From Paramacrobiotus richtersi (Eukaryota; Tardigrada; Eutardigrada; Parachela; Macrobiotidae), in the NCBI GenBank assembly GCA_034698045.1, contig JAQGAU010000686.1, positions 1 to 24,916 on the forward strand: a DNA stretch of 24,916 nucleotides, given 5' to 3'. Position 1 is the stretch's first letter. Every line of letters begins with the position of its first letter. Both the position numbers and the translations under genes were made by a program. Positions 11,055 to 21,582 of the stretch are shown here, one piece after another. The notes under the pieces were generated by a model. It did not search any database, was not told the origin of the DNA, and saw only the letters and a program-made list of their open reading frames with translations.

Positions 11055-11354
11055 GAGCATTCCGGGTTCGTGAACACTGTCAGTAGAAGAACCACTTTCT
11101 GAACATGTACGAGATAGTTGCACCTGGTTTTTGCTGATTACAACGCTCGTGGGCAGAAAGCAGCATTGTTTCGGTTTGCGCAATAACGTAACATGTCATA
11201 TAACAGTTGTTGTAGTATCCAATGTGGGCACAAAAACATTCATTTTACTTTTACAGCACTGTCAGGAACGCGCTTTCTCCGTATTCGGAAATCATAATTA
11301 TCTGTGCCATTCGTAGATGTGTGATTGTTCTAATCACGTGCTAATCCGGAAACC
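11055..11354 (+). promoter_or_regulatory. Conserved 5' flank of gene B
   Basis: About 290 bp before the ATG resembles the flanks of C and D. Shared blocks include AGAAGAACCACTTTC (11085), the GTAGTTGCACC-like block (11116), GCTGATTACAACGCTCGT (11133) and CATTCATT (11238). Spacing to the ATG is similar in all three genes (273-287 bp from the first block). It probably spans the core promoter and 5' UTR; no TATA box is evident. Confidence 0.6.
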
Positions 11355-14019
11355 ATGAAGGCCTTTCCCTTAAATGTGAATTTTTCGAGATGTTGTTACA
11401 TTCTTCACGTTATTCTGACGTTTTTTATGGGGATTTGTTTTGTTGCTGGTGATACAAACACGGTCTACGCTATCCTGGGACACTCCGCCGTACTTAAATG
11501 TAATGGTTATGATGCTGTGAGAGCTGCGGATAATTTAACAGGCAATATCACCGATATCTTTGCCCTACGATGGTTCAAGAATCGACGCGCAAGCGACTAT
11601 ATTGTGTTCACATTTCTCTACATGTTTAATCATGCAACGCAAATGCCCCAGAATGAGTGGACTGAAAGAAATGTGACCTTTTCCGTTACGGATCAACCAC
11701 AAATTCGATTACCTAATGTGACCTTTAGCGATGAAGCTAACTACATCTGCGATCTTACGCCAGCTGCCGAAATTGCCCCCGTTCTAACTGAGACACGGCT
11801 CAAAGTCGTAGGTAGGTTAAATTGTTATAGAAAAATGATGTTTAATATGAACAAGGCATAATTCTGAGTGCGTCAAAGTTTACTAATTACATTTGTGTTA
11901 CGAAATATGTTAGTGCTGAGAATCTGTTCTAAAACCAATATCATACAAAGTTTTAGGCATCAGTACTTCTAAAAGGAGCTGAACCGGATAGTGTTGAGAC
12001 TGATCATGATAACAACGATTTTTGGAGAATTAATGGGCGTTTTGACTGTTCGAGTTGTTACAGCTTGTCCGGAAACTATGGATTTGGACATTTTCGGTAG
12101 CACGTTCCCCCCTTTGCCAAGTACTAAAAAAAGTTGGAACAACAATAACAAAAATTTGACCAGTATCACTTTACCACTCCATTCGGATTCTACTACCGGC
12201 GTCCGGGCATTCACGCGTGGTACACAATTTATGGTGCGCTGTTCCACGGTATCGTTTCCGGAAGCAGCGATGCGGATCAGTATTCCCGGCTTGCAGCTAA
12301 ACAAGCCTGATTGGCAAAATATGACACAACGCGCAGTTGACAACGGTTATACAGAAACGACTCTGGATGCCTGGTTTACATTGGATGCTCCGGACAATCT
12401 ATTGCGCAGTAAATCACTTACCATCGATTGTAGAGCATCAGTGGGCAATGAAACATGTGTAACCGTCAACTCCCTTGGTCTACAAGTTTTGGTGCCCACA
12501 ACATGTAAGTTCATCGGCCAAATACGATATCGTACGAACATTTCGGTGATATACTGTAGCTGACTGTTCGGGGACGAAATTAACGGAGATAGGTTGTTAT
12601 CACGATAGGTCTCAAGGCACTCAACAGAAAATCGTAGACTTTTGAATAGAACAGATTATCGCATCAACTACGCTGCTACTCCGGGGCACTCCCGAAGAGA
12701 ATGGCGGCGAAATATAGCCGTTCAGAAGCGATGCTGGTAATACTGAGAATTGCTGTGACAGGGAAGCAGGACAATGGAATGCAGTTGACTACTGCGCCAC
12801 CCGTCACCCCGACCTCAACGAGTCCACGGTTTGGATTAGGGATGAACACCACCGAGATGACGACGACGACCATGGTACCCACCGGCTCTACTTCAACAAA
12901 GCGCTACAACAACGGTAGTGTACCAGAAACACGATCTGCTAATTTATCAACAAAAGATTAATAAAATGGCTTTACTGTACAAACCGGGACTTACAGTGGT
13001 AGTAATACAGATTTCACACACATAGAGAGCGCGTTTTCATCCGATCACCAGTGAACGTTTTACAACCGACAACTAAAGTGACTTTGTATAGTTTTAAGAA
13101 TGTTATCTTGCTAGGTGGACCAGAGCCAGTATTCGCTACCGAAACTGCATTCTGCATCAAACCTGAACCGATTAGAATAGTGTGTAGTGGCAAAGAAAGA
13201 TGGACGACAACGGACCTTGACATCCAACGAACCGATGCGACAAAGCTTACCATTTTCATTGACAATAGTTTACACTGCCGTAACGATTTCTATGCAGTTC
13301 ATGTGAAGATGCTGCAAATGGCAGAGAAAGGTTTTCTGATTCAAAGCGTACTTGGAACAGTAACCACCGTCTGCCGGGAAGGGAATTTAACCGTTGATGT
13401 GTGGGATGCCGATACAGCAAGCGTCACAATCTTGACACTGGAAAGCGATATGACGTCACGCTGTCGAGCCCAGTTTTTGGACCTTTTAAAGTTCATCTAT
13501 ACGCAACAGTTCTTCCAGCCTAGTAATTCGTCAAAAAGTTCCAGCTTGGCGCTGAAACCGGTTAAGAGCTGGAGTGAGGTATCTCCTGTTTGTTCAGAAA
13601 GTTCACCCTTGCACCTAAACTGCAACAGAACCGCAGTCACTTTCTCAGAAAAAGACGTTTTGATGACGAGAGCCACGACTTTCTTCTTTCGTTCCGATGA
13701 CAGCTTTCGTTGTCGTGTTATTGCCAAATCACTGCATGAGCGCCTGCTGAGCCAAAACGGAACAGCACTTCCTTTACAAAGAGGCAGTAAGATTTCCACA
13801 GTAAATTCTCCGGATGCAGTTGTTTCTGTATGCCATAGAGGTCGAATGGTTTTATCCGACGGAAATCCGGCATTGTCTGTCTTTAAAGATCTCGAGTACT
13901 ATTCGGCACCGAATAAGCTGTGTCGGGATATGTTTCAAGGATTTCTAAAGTATGCAGTAGACATGCTGAAGAAGCCATCGGCCAAGCCCAAGCCCAGTAA
14001 GGCTTCAACGAAAGGTTGA
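11355..14019 (+). CDS. Gene B: secreted protein, two Ig-like domains plus duplicated five-Cys C-terminal domain
   Basis: Three exons: 11355-11811, 12064-12504 and 13115-14019 (TGA). Introns are 252 and 610 bp, both phase 1; the joined frame gives 600 aa with no break. Residues 1-31 form a signal peptide (MKAFPL.. then a hydrophobic run). Residues ~35-152 look like a V-type Ig domain: C49, W73, and the D126-A128-Y130-C132 pattern (DxAxYxC). Residues ~195-300 form a second, weaker Ig-like domain with C212 and C275. Residues 301-600 are the family's last-exon domain: two five-Cys modules. The signal peptide, 5' flank and last exon match the LRR-type genes C and D, but the middle is Ig rather than LRR. 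No membrane anchor is seen and the C-terminus is Lys/Pro-rich, so the product is probably secreted and glycosylated (many sequons). Role unknown; a binding or recognition protein is inferred from the domains. Confidence 0.88.
12762..12961 (+). CDS. Candidate alternative last exon of gene B (Thr/Pro/Ser-rich tail)
   Basis: Inside intron 2 of gene B a 3' splice site (GCTGTGACAG at 12752-12761) opens in the right phase to follow exon 2. It gives a Thr/Pro/Ser-rich, mucin-like tail of 65 residues after the split codon, ending at TAA 12959. AATAAA (12960-12965) overlaps the stop codon, so the exon would carry its own poly(A) signal. The isoform would have 365 aa: signal peptide, two Ig domains and a mucin-like tail, lacking the five-Cys domain. 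No transcript evidence is available; a chance open frame is the alternative. Confidence 0.35.
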
Positions 14020-14687
14020 AATGTTGCCGTACTTTCCCTTCTCTGTTGTGCTCCCGACGGACATCGCTTGGCCAAAATTAGCTTGTTAGGGTGGGTTTAA
14101 AGAAGATTACGATATCGATGGTTGCATGTGTATATTACTAGGAAAGTGCACTCGCCGATTGCGGGCACTGAATGACCGAAGGGAAGGAAGTACGTACATA
14201 GGGAAACATGAGACAAAGCATTATTATGGACATACCAGCCAGCCCGGTACCAGAACAAATAAGGATTTTGAGTAAAAATTGATATTTACAGATCTAAAAA
14301 CCTGATTAAGAAAAGGTTTTGGTAATTGTTGTCAGCAAGTTCACTGCCCTAGATTTCATTTCTCATTTCACTTCTGGCAAAACATACTTCACTAATGTTC
14401 AACAACCGTGATAACCTCCCCACCACAGAGACCTAAAGAGTAACCCGTTTTTCGTTTTGTAAAGCAAAATTGGCCACCACACGCAAAGGTTTGCAGAAAT
14501 CTCTTTATAGTTAGCCATGTTTCTGTTGCGGTAATTCGCAGTCCCTTCAAACAGTCGAGGGATTGCTCGTGGCCGACCGAGTGTTGAGAGTTGTTAGGCT
14601 TATGACACTATTAGAAGTAAAATCACACTACACATTAACATTAAATAGTAAATAAGCAAATAACAAAATTATTGACCGATTAACTGT

Positions 14688-14718
14688 TAATATTATTACA
14701 AAATTTGTAATAATATTA
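14688..14718. repeat. Perfect 31-bp AT palindrome
   Basis: Two 15-base arms (TAATATTATTACAAA and its complement) flank a single central A at 14703. It can form a cruciform or a near-loopless hairpin. Confidence 0.85.
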
Positions 14719-14724
14719 CAAAAT

Positions 14725-14745
14725 TTGTCATATTTAATATGACAA
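14725..14745. repeat. Perfect 21-bp AT palindrome
   Basis: TTGTCATATT, a central T at 14735, then the complement. It begins 7 bases after the 31-bp palindrome. Confidence 0.85.
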
Positions 14746-15224
14746 TAATATAACAACAATCATATTATATTATTAATAATAAAATAAATACAATAAATAA
14801 TAGAATAAAACAACGATACTAATATAGAATAAATAAAATAATAAGTAATGGTAAATAAATGAACAAATTTGATAAATAATAAAATAAATAATAATAATGA
14901 TGACCGACTGACGGAATGACCCACAGACATCGAAATCCATTTGAGTTGAATATAGAGGACCTTCGCTCCGCTTCGGTCGATTATAGTGATGAGGGATTTT
15001 GGTTGCTATGACCTGAATTAAAATGTTTACAGTAGGGACAGGCGACGTCAGCTACATTCTTTATTCACTGACTGGCGAAGATACTAGAGGTATCGCATTC
15101 ACGGAGTTTTATTCGTATTCGCAGCGTCGAAACACGGTGGTCATACACAGGTCGTTCTAAATGTTTTTCCAAATTCTCTCCGAGAAGCAGATAACATGCT
15201 ACGCTTAAATTGCGAGTATTACTA

Positions 15225-15533
15225 GGGCATTGGAAGCTCTGGCTTCGTAAAAACAGAAGAACCACTTTCGCAAAATTGACGATGTAGTTGCACCCGGTTT
15301 CCCGCTGATTAATCGCTCGTGGACAGAGAACAAGATTGTTTTGGTTTGGCGCTTGCATAACATGTTGCAAAAATCCCCAGTTATTGGTATTCACTGCATG
15401 TGCGACAACATTCATTATTCTGCTGATAAAGTACTGTACTTTACAGTTCGTATTCGGCAGAAATTCAACTATATATGCCCTTTTTTAATGTTCAAAATTG
15501 TTCTGATTACGTGTAATTTGAAGAAAATCAGCC
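15225..15533 (+). promoter_or_regulatory. Conserved 5' flank of gene C
   Basis: It matches the flanks of B and D: AGAAGAACCACTTTC at 15255, GATGTAGTTGCACC at 15282, GCTGATTA..CGCTCGTGG at 15305 and CATTCATT at 15411, with the ATG at 15534. The similarity runs without a clear break into the signal-peptide codons. Confidence 0.6.
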
Positions 15534-18033
15534 ATGAAGGCTCTTTCCCTTACTGTGAAGTTTGCAAAATGCTGATACCTTCTTTACGTTGCGCTGGGAT
15601 TCTGTATATGTTTCTCAGACTGTCTGCCTAATCCTAACTGTTCAGTAAGCGGGTGGAGACTGACCTGTAGCAACGCTAACCTTGACTTCCCTGCCACTTT
15701 CAATGTTACTTTGATACCGGACAATGTCACATTTCTGAATATGTCTCGCCCTGGTTATAAATCACAGACATACTGTAACATTTTGCGGAGTACCTGTCCT
15801 CCTGTCCCTTTTCTGTCGAATCCCAGTTACCAGAGTCCGGTTACTGGGATTTCGATCAGCCGATGATAAGAGACCAGCGTTCGAGAGACTGTTGGATAAT
15901 GTAAAAACCCAAATTACACTTCTGCAAATCATGTTCAGCAAGGTCGGCTACCTCGATGCCGACTTGTTCCGCGGTTTTCGATCATTGGAAACTCTGGGTC
16001 TGGAAGGGAACGACATACGCGCGCCTGCTCTAAACACCTTTGCATACATGAGTCTTCCGACCAAACCAGTGACGAATGCGGCGGTACAACCAACCCTGAA
16101 AAGGCTTGTTTTTGAATTACAATAATCTGGAAGAAATAGACTGGTCGATTATTCAGCCTGTTGCACCTAATTTGGTAGGTTCAGACTGTACTTGTTAGCT
16201 AGTGTTGCGTCCTTGATTTCCGAACGTGTGAATTGTTCTTGTAGTATAATTACTAATATATCAAGTATTTACATGCAAAGGCCATATGGCCAAGATTGGC
16301 TCTAAGCTTATCATAAAGGTTAAGAAAAACTTTCCGAACATAAAGTTGGGTCAATATTTTTGAATTGTAGAGGACTCTAGCGTTCTGCTGTCAAACGCCT
16401 AAACTCAGGCTCCCGTACCGGAGCGGCTCCAACTTCAAACTGCAGCTATCGATTCTAGCGATTGAGGAGAATAATTTAACGGTTATCCCTGACGATGTAC
16501 TCAACACAGTTTCATCCCGGTATCCGTATACTTCCACGTTTAACTTCAGCCGCAACAGTTTTTGCTTGGAGAAACAAAGCGTTCCCAGTGTGGCGTCTAT
16601 TTCGTCGTCGACAGAGCGCTGCTCATGCTGCGAAATGCAAGGCTTCTTGCGTTGGGCATCCGGCATTCTGCAAGTGGCAAGCGAGAATGCTGTTTCTTTA
16701 ACATGTGGGGATGTTGATTACAGCAATCTGAATCGTTCTAGTTTCCACTGGATCTGCACCCTAACTGTAAGTACGATGGGAAAGCTGCACCGTTCGGTTC
16801 CTTTTTGGCATATTTTCGCTGCTTAATTCTGCAGTAATGCACTGTATATATTTATGTGCTTGCTTACGGTCTTTGCGTGCAGCATGTTGTATGTAATCCC
16901 GGTACACTTACAGTGGTCGTTACTGGGATAATAAACACTCGGTCTCGCCCACTATACCACACTTAGACATACCCATAGGCAGGGGCATCTGTACTAATGT
17001 TTAGCGGCGACCGAGTTTTTTCCGGTTGCGTGATAAAAATGCAGGTTTGCACGAATTGTGCTCGTTTTCTTGTGAGTAAATGGACTGGTGATACGGTACG
17101 ACCGACAAGCGACGTATTGAACTCTTTTCATGCATTTTTGAGACTGTTATTTTTTTAGGTCCGGTGATGCCGGAAGTCGCGCCAGGAAGTACATTCTGCA
17201 CTAAAGCTGCCCCGATTAAAATCGGATGCTCGGGCTATGAAAACCGAACCGTCTGGCACACAACCACAAGTGATTCTGACTTTAGGGAAGCGACAAATCT
17301 TACCATTTCCACTGGGAACAGCTCACGCTGCCGTAAGGAGCTGTACGACATCCACGTAAAAATGGTGCAAATCGCCAAGAAACAGAATGTAAACCACAGC
17401 ATTCCTGGAACCGCCACTGCCAACTGCAGAGAAGAGAATTTAACCGTGGATATGTGGGATGCTGACTCGTCACGTATTACAGTCTGGACCCTAGAAAGCG
17501 ATCTGTCCTCACAATGTCAAACCAAATTTTTGGATCTTCTGACGTTCATCTTTGCGCAGAAGTTCTCTCGTAAGATTAACACATCAAGCAGCTCCAGTTC
17601 TGCGTTGATACCGATTAATCAATGGCTGGAGAAATTCCGGGTTTGTTCGCCAAGTGAACCATTACATCTGAAATGCAATAGAACCGCAGTTATCTTCTCG
17701 GAGAAAGACGTCCCGATGACACAAGCCACGACTTTCTTTTTCCGTTTAGATGATAGCTTCCGTTGTCGTGTTCTGGCGAAAGCCATGCACGAGCGCCTGG
17801 TAAGCCAAAACGGGACAGTACTCACTTCGCAAAATGCTAACCCAATTTCCACTGATGCGGTTATTACTGTCTGCCAAAAAGGTCGAGTTGTTTTGTCCGA
17901 CGGACACCCAGAGTTATCGGTCTTTAAAGACATGGAGTACTATTCGGCGCCGAATAAACCATGTCGGGATTTGTTTAGAGGATTTCTCGAGTTTGTGGTG
18001 GGGATCATTCAGAACCCACCGCTGAAACCCTGA
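15534..18033 (+). pseudogene. Gene C: LRR-type family member with broken 5' exons and an open last exon
   Basis: Exons by homology: 15534-16174, 16371-16766 and 17159-18033 (TGA); introns are 196 and 392 bp. Content in order: signal peptide, LRR N-terminal cap (CLPNPNC..LTC), LRRs (SLETLGLEGNDI), LRR C-terminal cap, then the ten-Cys domain. Breaks seen: TGA at 15573-15575 in the signal peptide, where B has a Cys codon; a frame change before the TGA-TAA at 15864-15869; an extra T in the run at 16109-16113, shifting the LRR frame; and a missing C at about 16745 relative to A, which puts exon 2 out of phase with exon 3. The last exon is fully open (290 aa) and retains all ten cysteines, so it decayed recently or is still used by another transcript. 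A small intron at 15775-15826 could explain the second break. Confidence 0.8.
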
Positions 18034-18874
18034 AACGCTTCGACGTGTGCTTAAGAGTTCGTGCACTACTGGAACCTATCTAGTTCTAGTTCCTATTACG
18101 GAACTCCGTCCCGTGACCACGAAATCTCCCAAACCAAATAAGCTACGCTCGAATGAATTATTGAATCAGATAGAGCATGGGCCAAAACGGTTGCACATGA
18201 TGCTTGATTTTAACAAAAATCCACGAGCAGCCCAGAGCACTCATAAAACAACATTTTATGCACCGGTCATACTATATCTAGCATAATTAGATTATTTCTT
18301 ATAAGAACGGTACAAATGTTAATAGCCGTTGCTATGCTCAGAATTAGGACATTTTTAATACAGTACTTTGGGAATTCCGTATCTTAATACCCGGAAAGCA
18401 TAAGCGGTATCAACTTCCAGGAGCCAAAATCCAAAATTCCAAATGCATAAAAGAATTTTTCGCAGGAAAATAACGATTTTTGAATCAAAAATAAAAATTT
18501 CGTTCAAGTACAGCGTTCCAAAAAATACATAGCAGTACTATAGAAAGCTGCAAATTCGTAAAAAATTCACTAGTCGGTGAACAGTATCATTTTTTCTTTT
18601 CCGTCATTCATGTTTTCGTACTACCGTTAAACAACACTTCGAGTAATTTTAAAAAAAAGAAACAGCAAGGAAGGCCGGTACCGTAGCTGCTAACATGCGA
18701 TAGGCTATATGGACCCCAGTTACAAGAACAACGCAGCCGTTAGTCAGTCCATGACTAGTTTACCGCTACTGATCCAGCGGACCAGCCGCTACGCAAAAGC
18801 GCAACGGCAAACAACTTTTTGACCCGAATCTTAACCACATTTTCGTTATATAATGAGATGACCTCATGACCGTG
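18034..18874. other. Intergenic, no gene recognised
   Basis: After a short 3' flank resembling that of gene A, the sequence is A/T-rich with no convincing frame, RNA gene or repeat up to the TATA-like site at 18875. Confidence 0.55.
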
Positions 18875-18885
18875 TATATAAAAGG
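18875..18885 (+). promoter_or_regulatory. TATA-box-like site without an assigned gene
   Basis: TATATAAAAGG is a strong match to the TATA consensus. It is preceded by an imperfect palindrome (ATGAG..CTCAT, 18854-18868). The first longer frame downstream is at 18999. No other gene in the window has such a site. Confidence 0.35.
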
Positions 18886-18998
18886 ACGCGTATTCAAAAC
18901 GCCACCTAATGATGTAAATTCGTGAAGCAGCTCTATGGAACTATTTCAGACAGCACCACAACGCTTCATAAAACGGAGTATACGAAAAAGCTAATACT

Positions 18999-19175
18999 AT
19001 GTGCAAGCAAAAGTTACCCCTCCGCAAGCGAAAGCAATCAACTGCAAAAGTATTGAACGGCGTTGCATACCCACTTATCCCAAAAGAATCTTTGGTCTTA
19101 ACAAGTTGCCTGTTTCTTATCGCTCTCAAAGCACTGACTAAAGCAACGTGCAGCCGGAATATCTGTATTAACTAG
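18999..19175 (+). CDS. Small open frame (58 aa), not recognised
   Basis: ATG 18999 to TAG 19173-19175. The N-terminus is basic (KQKLPLRKRKQ), followed by a hydrophobic stretch (SLVLTSCLFLIAL). It lies 114 bp after the TATA-like site, and its 3' part overlaps the left copy of the repeat that recurs inverted near 20.7-20.98 kb. A decayed first exon or chance are both possible. Confidence 0.2.
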   Translation: MCKQKLPLRKRKQSTAKVLNGVAYPLIPKESLVLTSCLFLIALKALTKATCSRNICIN

Positions 19176-19529
19176 GAAAGCAGTACGACTACATGCATAA
19201 CCAGCAAAGCCATTTATCAACGATTCCATTCAAGACTACCTTCGCGGCTGTCGCCTCTGGGTTTTTTGGGTCTATATTCAGATCGTAATCTTTCTTAACT
19301 GATTCCCATCTTCCGTTTCACAATTTAACGTAATGGAGGCTACGATCAGTTTCCGCTGATTTTTAGGGTAGTGTTCGGCAAAGTGTACTCGAAAACTCAA
19401 AACGCCCACGTCATTACAGTATTTGAAGTGACCTTTCGATTGGACTCATCTGAAGCCGGTTTTTGTGCGCAACAGCAATTTGTGACCTTTCACAAGACAA
19501 TTCTTGGCTACATTTTCGCTAATCGTTGA
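19130..19529 (+). repeat. Left copy of an inverted, possibly coding-derived ~300 bp repeat
   Basis: The reverse complement matches 20660-20985. Anchors: TTCCGTTTCACAATT (19311-19325) is identical to the complement of 20794-20808, and AGATCGTAAT (19280) likewise. In one plus-strand frame the copy reads through 19329-19529 and includes RVVFGK (19365-19382), which recurs in the other copy. A TAA at 19326 and a frame change break the frame upstream. Most consistent with a decayed gene fragment; a foldback element is the alternative. Confidence 0.55.
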
Positions 19530-19849
19530 AGCGCCCTTATATTATTTGCAAAAGAATGTGCATATCCGTAATGTCAGTCATGATGGTGCAAAATGGCGAC
19601 GGAAGTCTCCCAAATGATTTCGAACACGGTGTAATAATTACGATAGTTTCACCACTTAGCACGGAGTAAAGCGTACATGGTATGCATTAAAAAAACGTTC
19701 GATGCACATACAGTTCATTGTTTTGATTCTTACCGTACTCAGGGAACTGACACCTCTCATACAGCGTACAGTATACAACAAATCTCAGAATAACCAGACG
19801 TGACTAAAAACCGACAACAGGATTAAAAATTAGAATTATAAACACGGGT

Positions 19850-20130
19850 TTGCGTTAAATACATAAGTATTCTCGGCACTGTTACATCAAAACGGCCAAA
19901 TCAGTCGGTTCAAAGAATTCCTGCACACCCAGTACCATAATATATTATACTCTACATGTATATGTTTTCTATTCTAACTCCACGGTTTTTGAGTTTTTAA
20001 CAGTACTTCGCTGAACAATACTACCAATTAGCAGAAGCAGATCATAACCTTCATTAAGCGAAGGATATGAAAGCCGTATCGAAATTCGAAAGTTATGAAA
20101 GTGTCACAGAAATCGGTAATGTTATTACGT
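19850..20130 (-). repeat. Third, more diverged copy of the ~300 bp repeat
   Basis: It runs in the same orientation as the right copy. Shared blocks in order: CTCGGCACT (19872 and 20635), TTTGAGTTTTT (19988 and 20716), a CTGAACAATACTACC-like block, and a GAAA-rich block. Similarity is patchy and would need a computed alignment. Confidence 0.35.
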
Positions 20131-20659
20131 CCTAAAACAGAAACGGATTGAGCGAGTCGCCGAGCCCGTTTAAGACAAAGTGAAGGTTTTGCACTGCTTG
20201 ACCGGAACTGCAAAATTATGAACGATAAAGAGAATCGTAAAATTCCTATCAGACCAAGGGAACGTGCCACAGGAGTGCCTGACTGTGATAACTGTTCTTT
20301 ACTTACAAAGTGAAGACCTGTACCAAACAAAGCCAGCTTTGTAAGAAGAAACAGTTCTACGGGTTCCGTTACAGCGATGTCCGTAAGTGGCGTGAAGAAA
20401 CAGGTGGAACGAGCCGTTTACTTTTCAAAACAAAGTCAATGGTCTGACCGGAGCGATAGAAAGTGTGATCAACAACGGCAATTTTCTTCGAATACTCGAC
20501 TTTTGCCCCAAGCGCCGAACCGCATATCGAACGGAAAGGTTGGTTGGGAAGATGTGCACAGCGATGGCTTTGGTACGAGCTGGTAACAAAGCCAAAAATA
20601 TTAAAGCCACGGTTTTATTAAATGATTAAAGATACTCGGCACTAGTACACAAGCCGACT

Positions 20660-20985
20660 CCAAGCGAATCAAATTGAAAAGCCACTACAAATCCTGATAT
20701 GACGTTGGGGCCTTTTGAGTTTTTGCGTATCCACTGCTTTCCGAACACCACCCTAATAATCAACGCAAACATAGCGTGACCTCTAATACACTGAATTGTG
20801 AAACGGAAAATTTGAAACACTTCACCACGAATTACGATCTGCATATCGACCCAAGAAACCCTGAGGCGGCAGCCGAAGGTGTTTCTTGTATATTATACCC
20901 TCGACGTTCCAGAAAGCCAGCGGATGATTAGTATATTAAATACGATTCCGCGTGCTTCAATTGGCATAGCAATTTCTAGCGATAT
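20660..20985 (-). repeat. Right copy of the inverted ~300 bp repeat, with an open minus-strand frame
   Basis: The minus strand is open from about 20889 to the TAA at 20626-20628 and contains GCRL, QIVI, IFRFTI, RVVFGK and KNSK, all with counterparts in the left copy. The first ATG is at 20844, giving 72 aa. Matching residues in two inverted copies at diverged DNA suggest past coding constraint. No family is recognised. Confidence 0.5.
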
Positions 20986-21264
20986 TGTCTCGATAGCCTT
21001 TGAGTTTCTGTAAAGCTTTCGCCGTACTAGAACAGTGCGATTTTAATGATGTACACGTTCAAAACCGCTGTACAATGAAATGCTGTCGTTACTAAACGAA
21101 GCCTTCGGTCAGTTATAAACTTATGACTAAGCGGCAAACAAAATTTTCCAGCTAATTTTGAAGCATTCATGCAGCAAAGAAGAGCGTACAGTTTCTCGAA
21201 TGATCCTGGTATTGATATTCTGGGCTTGTTCAGTTAAACGCAAAGCGCTACCAATGCAGGCGGT

Positions 21265-21582
21265 GACAAGCAGCTAATGCATTCCGGCTTCGTGACAGTA
21301 GAAGAACCACTTTCTCAAGATTTACGATGTAGTTCCAGCCGGTGTTTGCTGATTACAACGCTCCTAGGCAGAAAACAACATTTTTCTAGCTTGGTGCTTG
21401 CGTAAAATGTCATAGAAATCTGTAATGGTTGGTATCCACTGCATGCGCAAAAACATTCATTGTACCTTTTCGGCGCCTATGAGTACTGTGCTCTGGTCCG
21501 TGTTCGGATACATTGAACTATCTATGCCATCCATAGATGTATAATTGTTGTGATTACGACGTTTGATTCCTAAAAAGCAGTT
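21265..21582 (+). promoter_or_regulatory. Conserved 5' flank of gene D
   Basis: It matches the flanks of B and C: CAGTAGAAGAACCACTTTCT at 21296, GATGTAGTTCCAGCC, TGCTGATTACAACGCTC at 21347 and AAAAACATTCATTGTAC at 21450. The ATG follows at 21583. Confidence 0.6.

Larger units (their letters stand above)
14600..14910. repeat. AT-rich low-complexity tract
   Basis: Roughly 300 bp composed almost only of A and T, dominated by AATAA, ATAAT and TAATAA steps. It includes the palindromes at 14688 and 14725. It could act as a nuclear matrix or unwinding region, or simply be simple-sequence DNA. Confidence 0.75.
14020..15224. other. Intergenic, AT-rich in its centre
   Basis: No gene is seen between gene B and the 5' flank of gene C. 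The central part (about 14600-14910) is a low-complexity A+T tract with palindromes. Confidence 0.65.

Noticed and set aside
20028-20330. 100-codon minus-strand frame as a gene
   Set aside because: It only partly overlaps the third repeat copy, in a frame that does not keep the residues shared by the other two copies.
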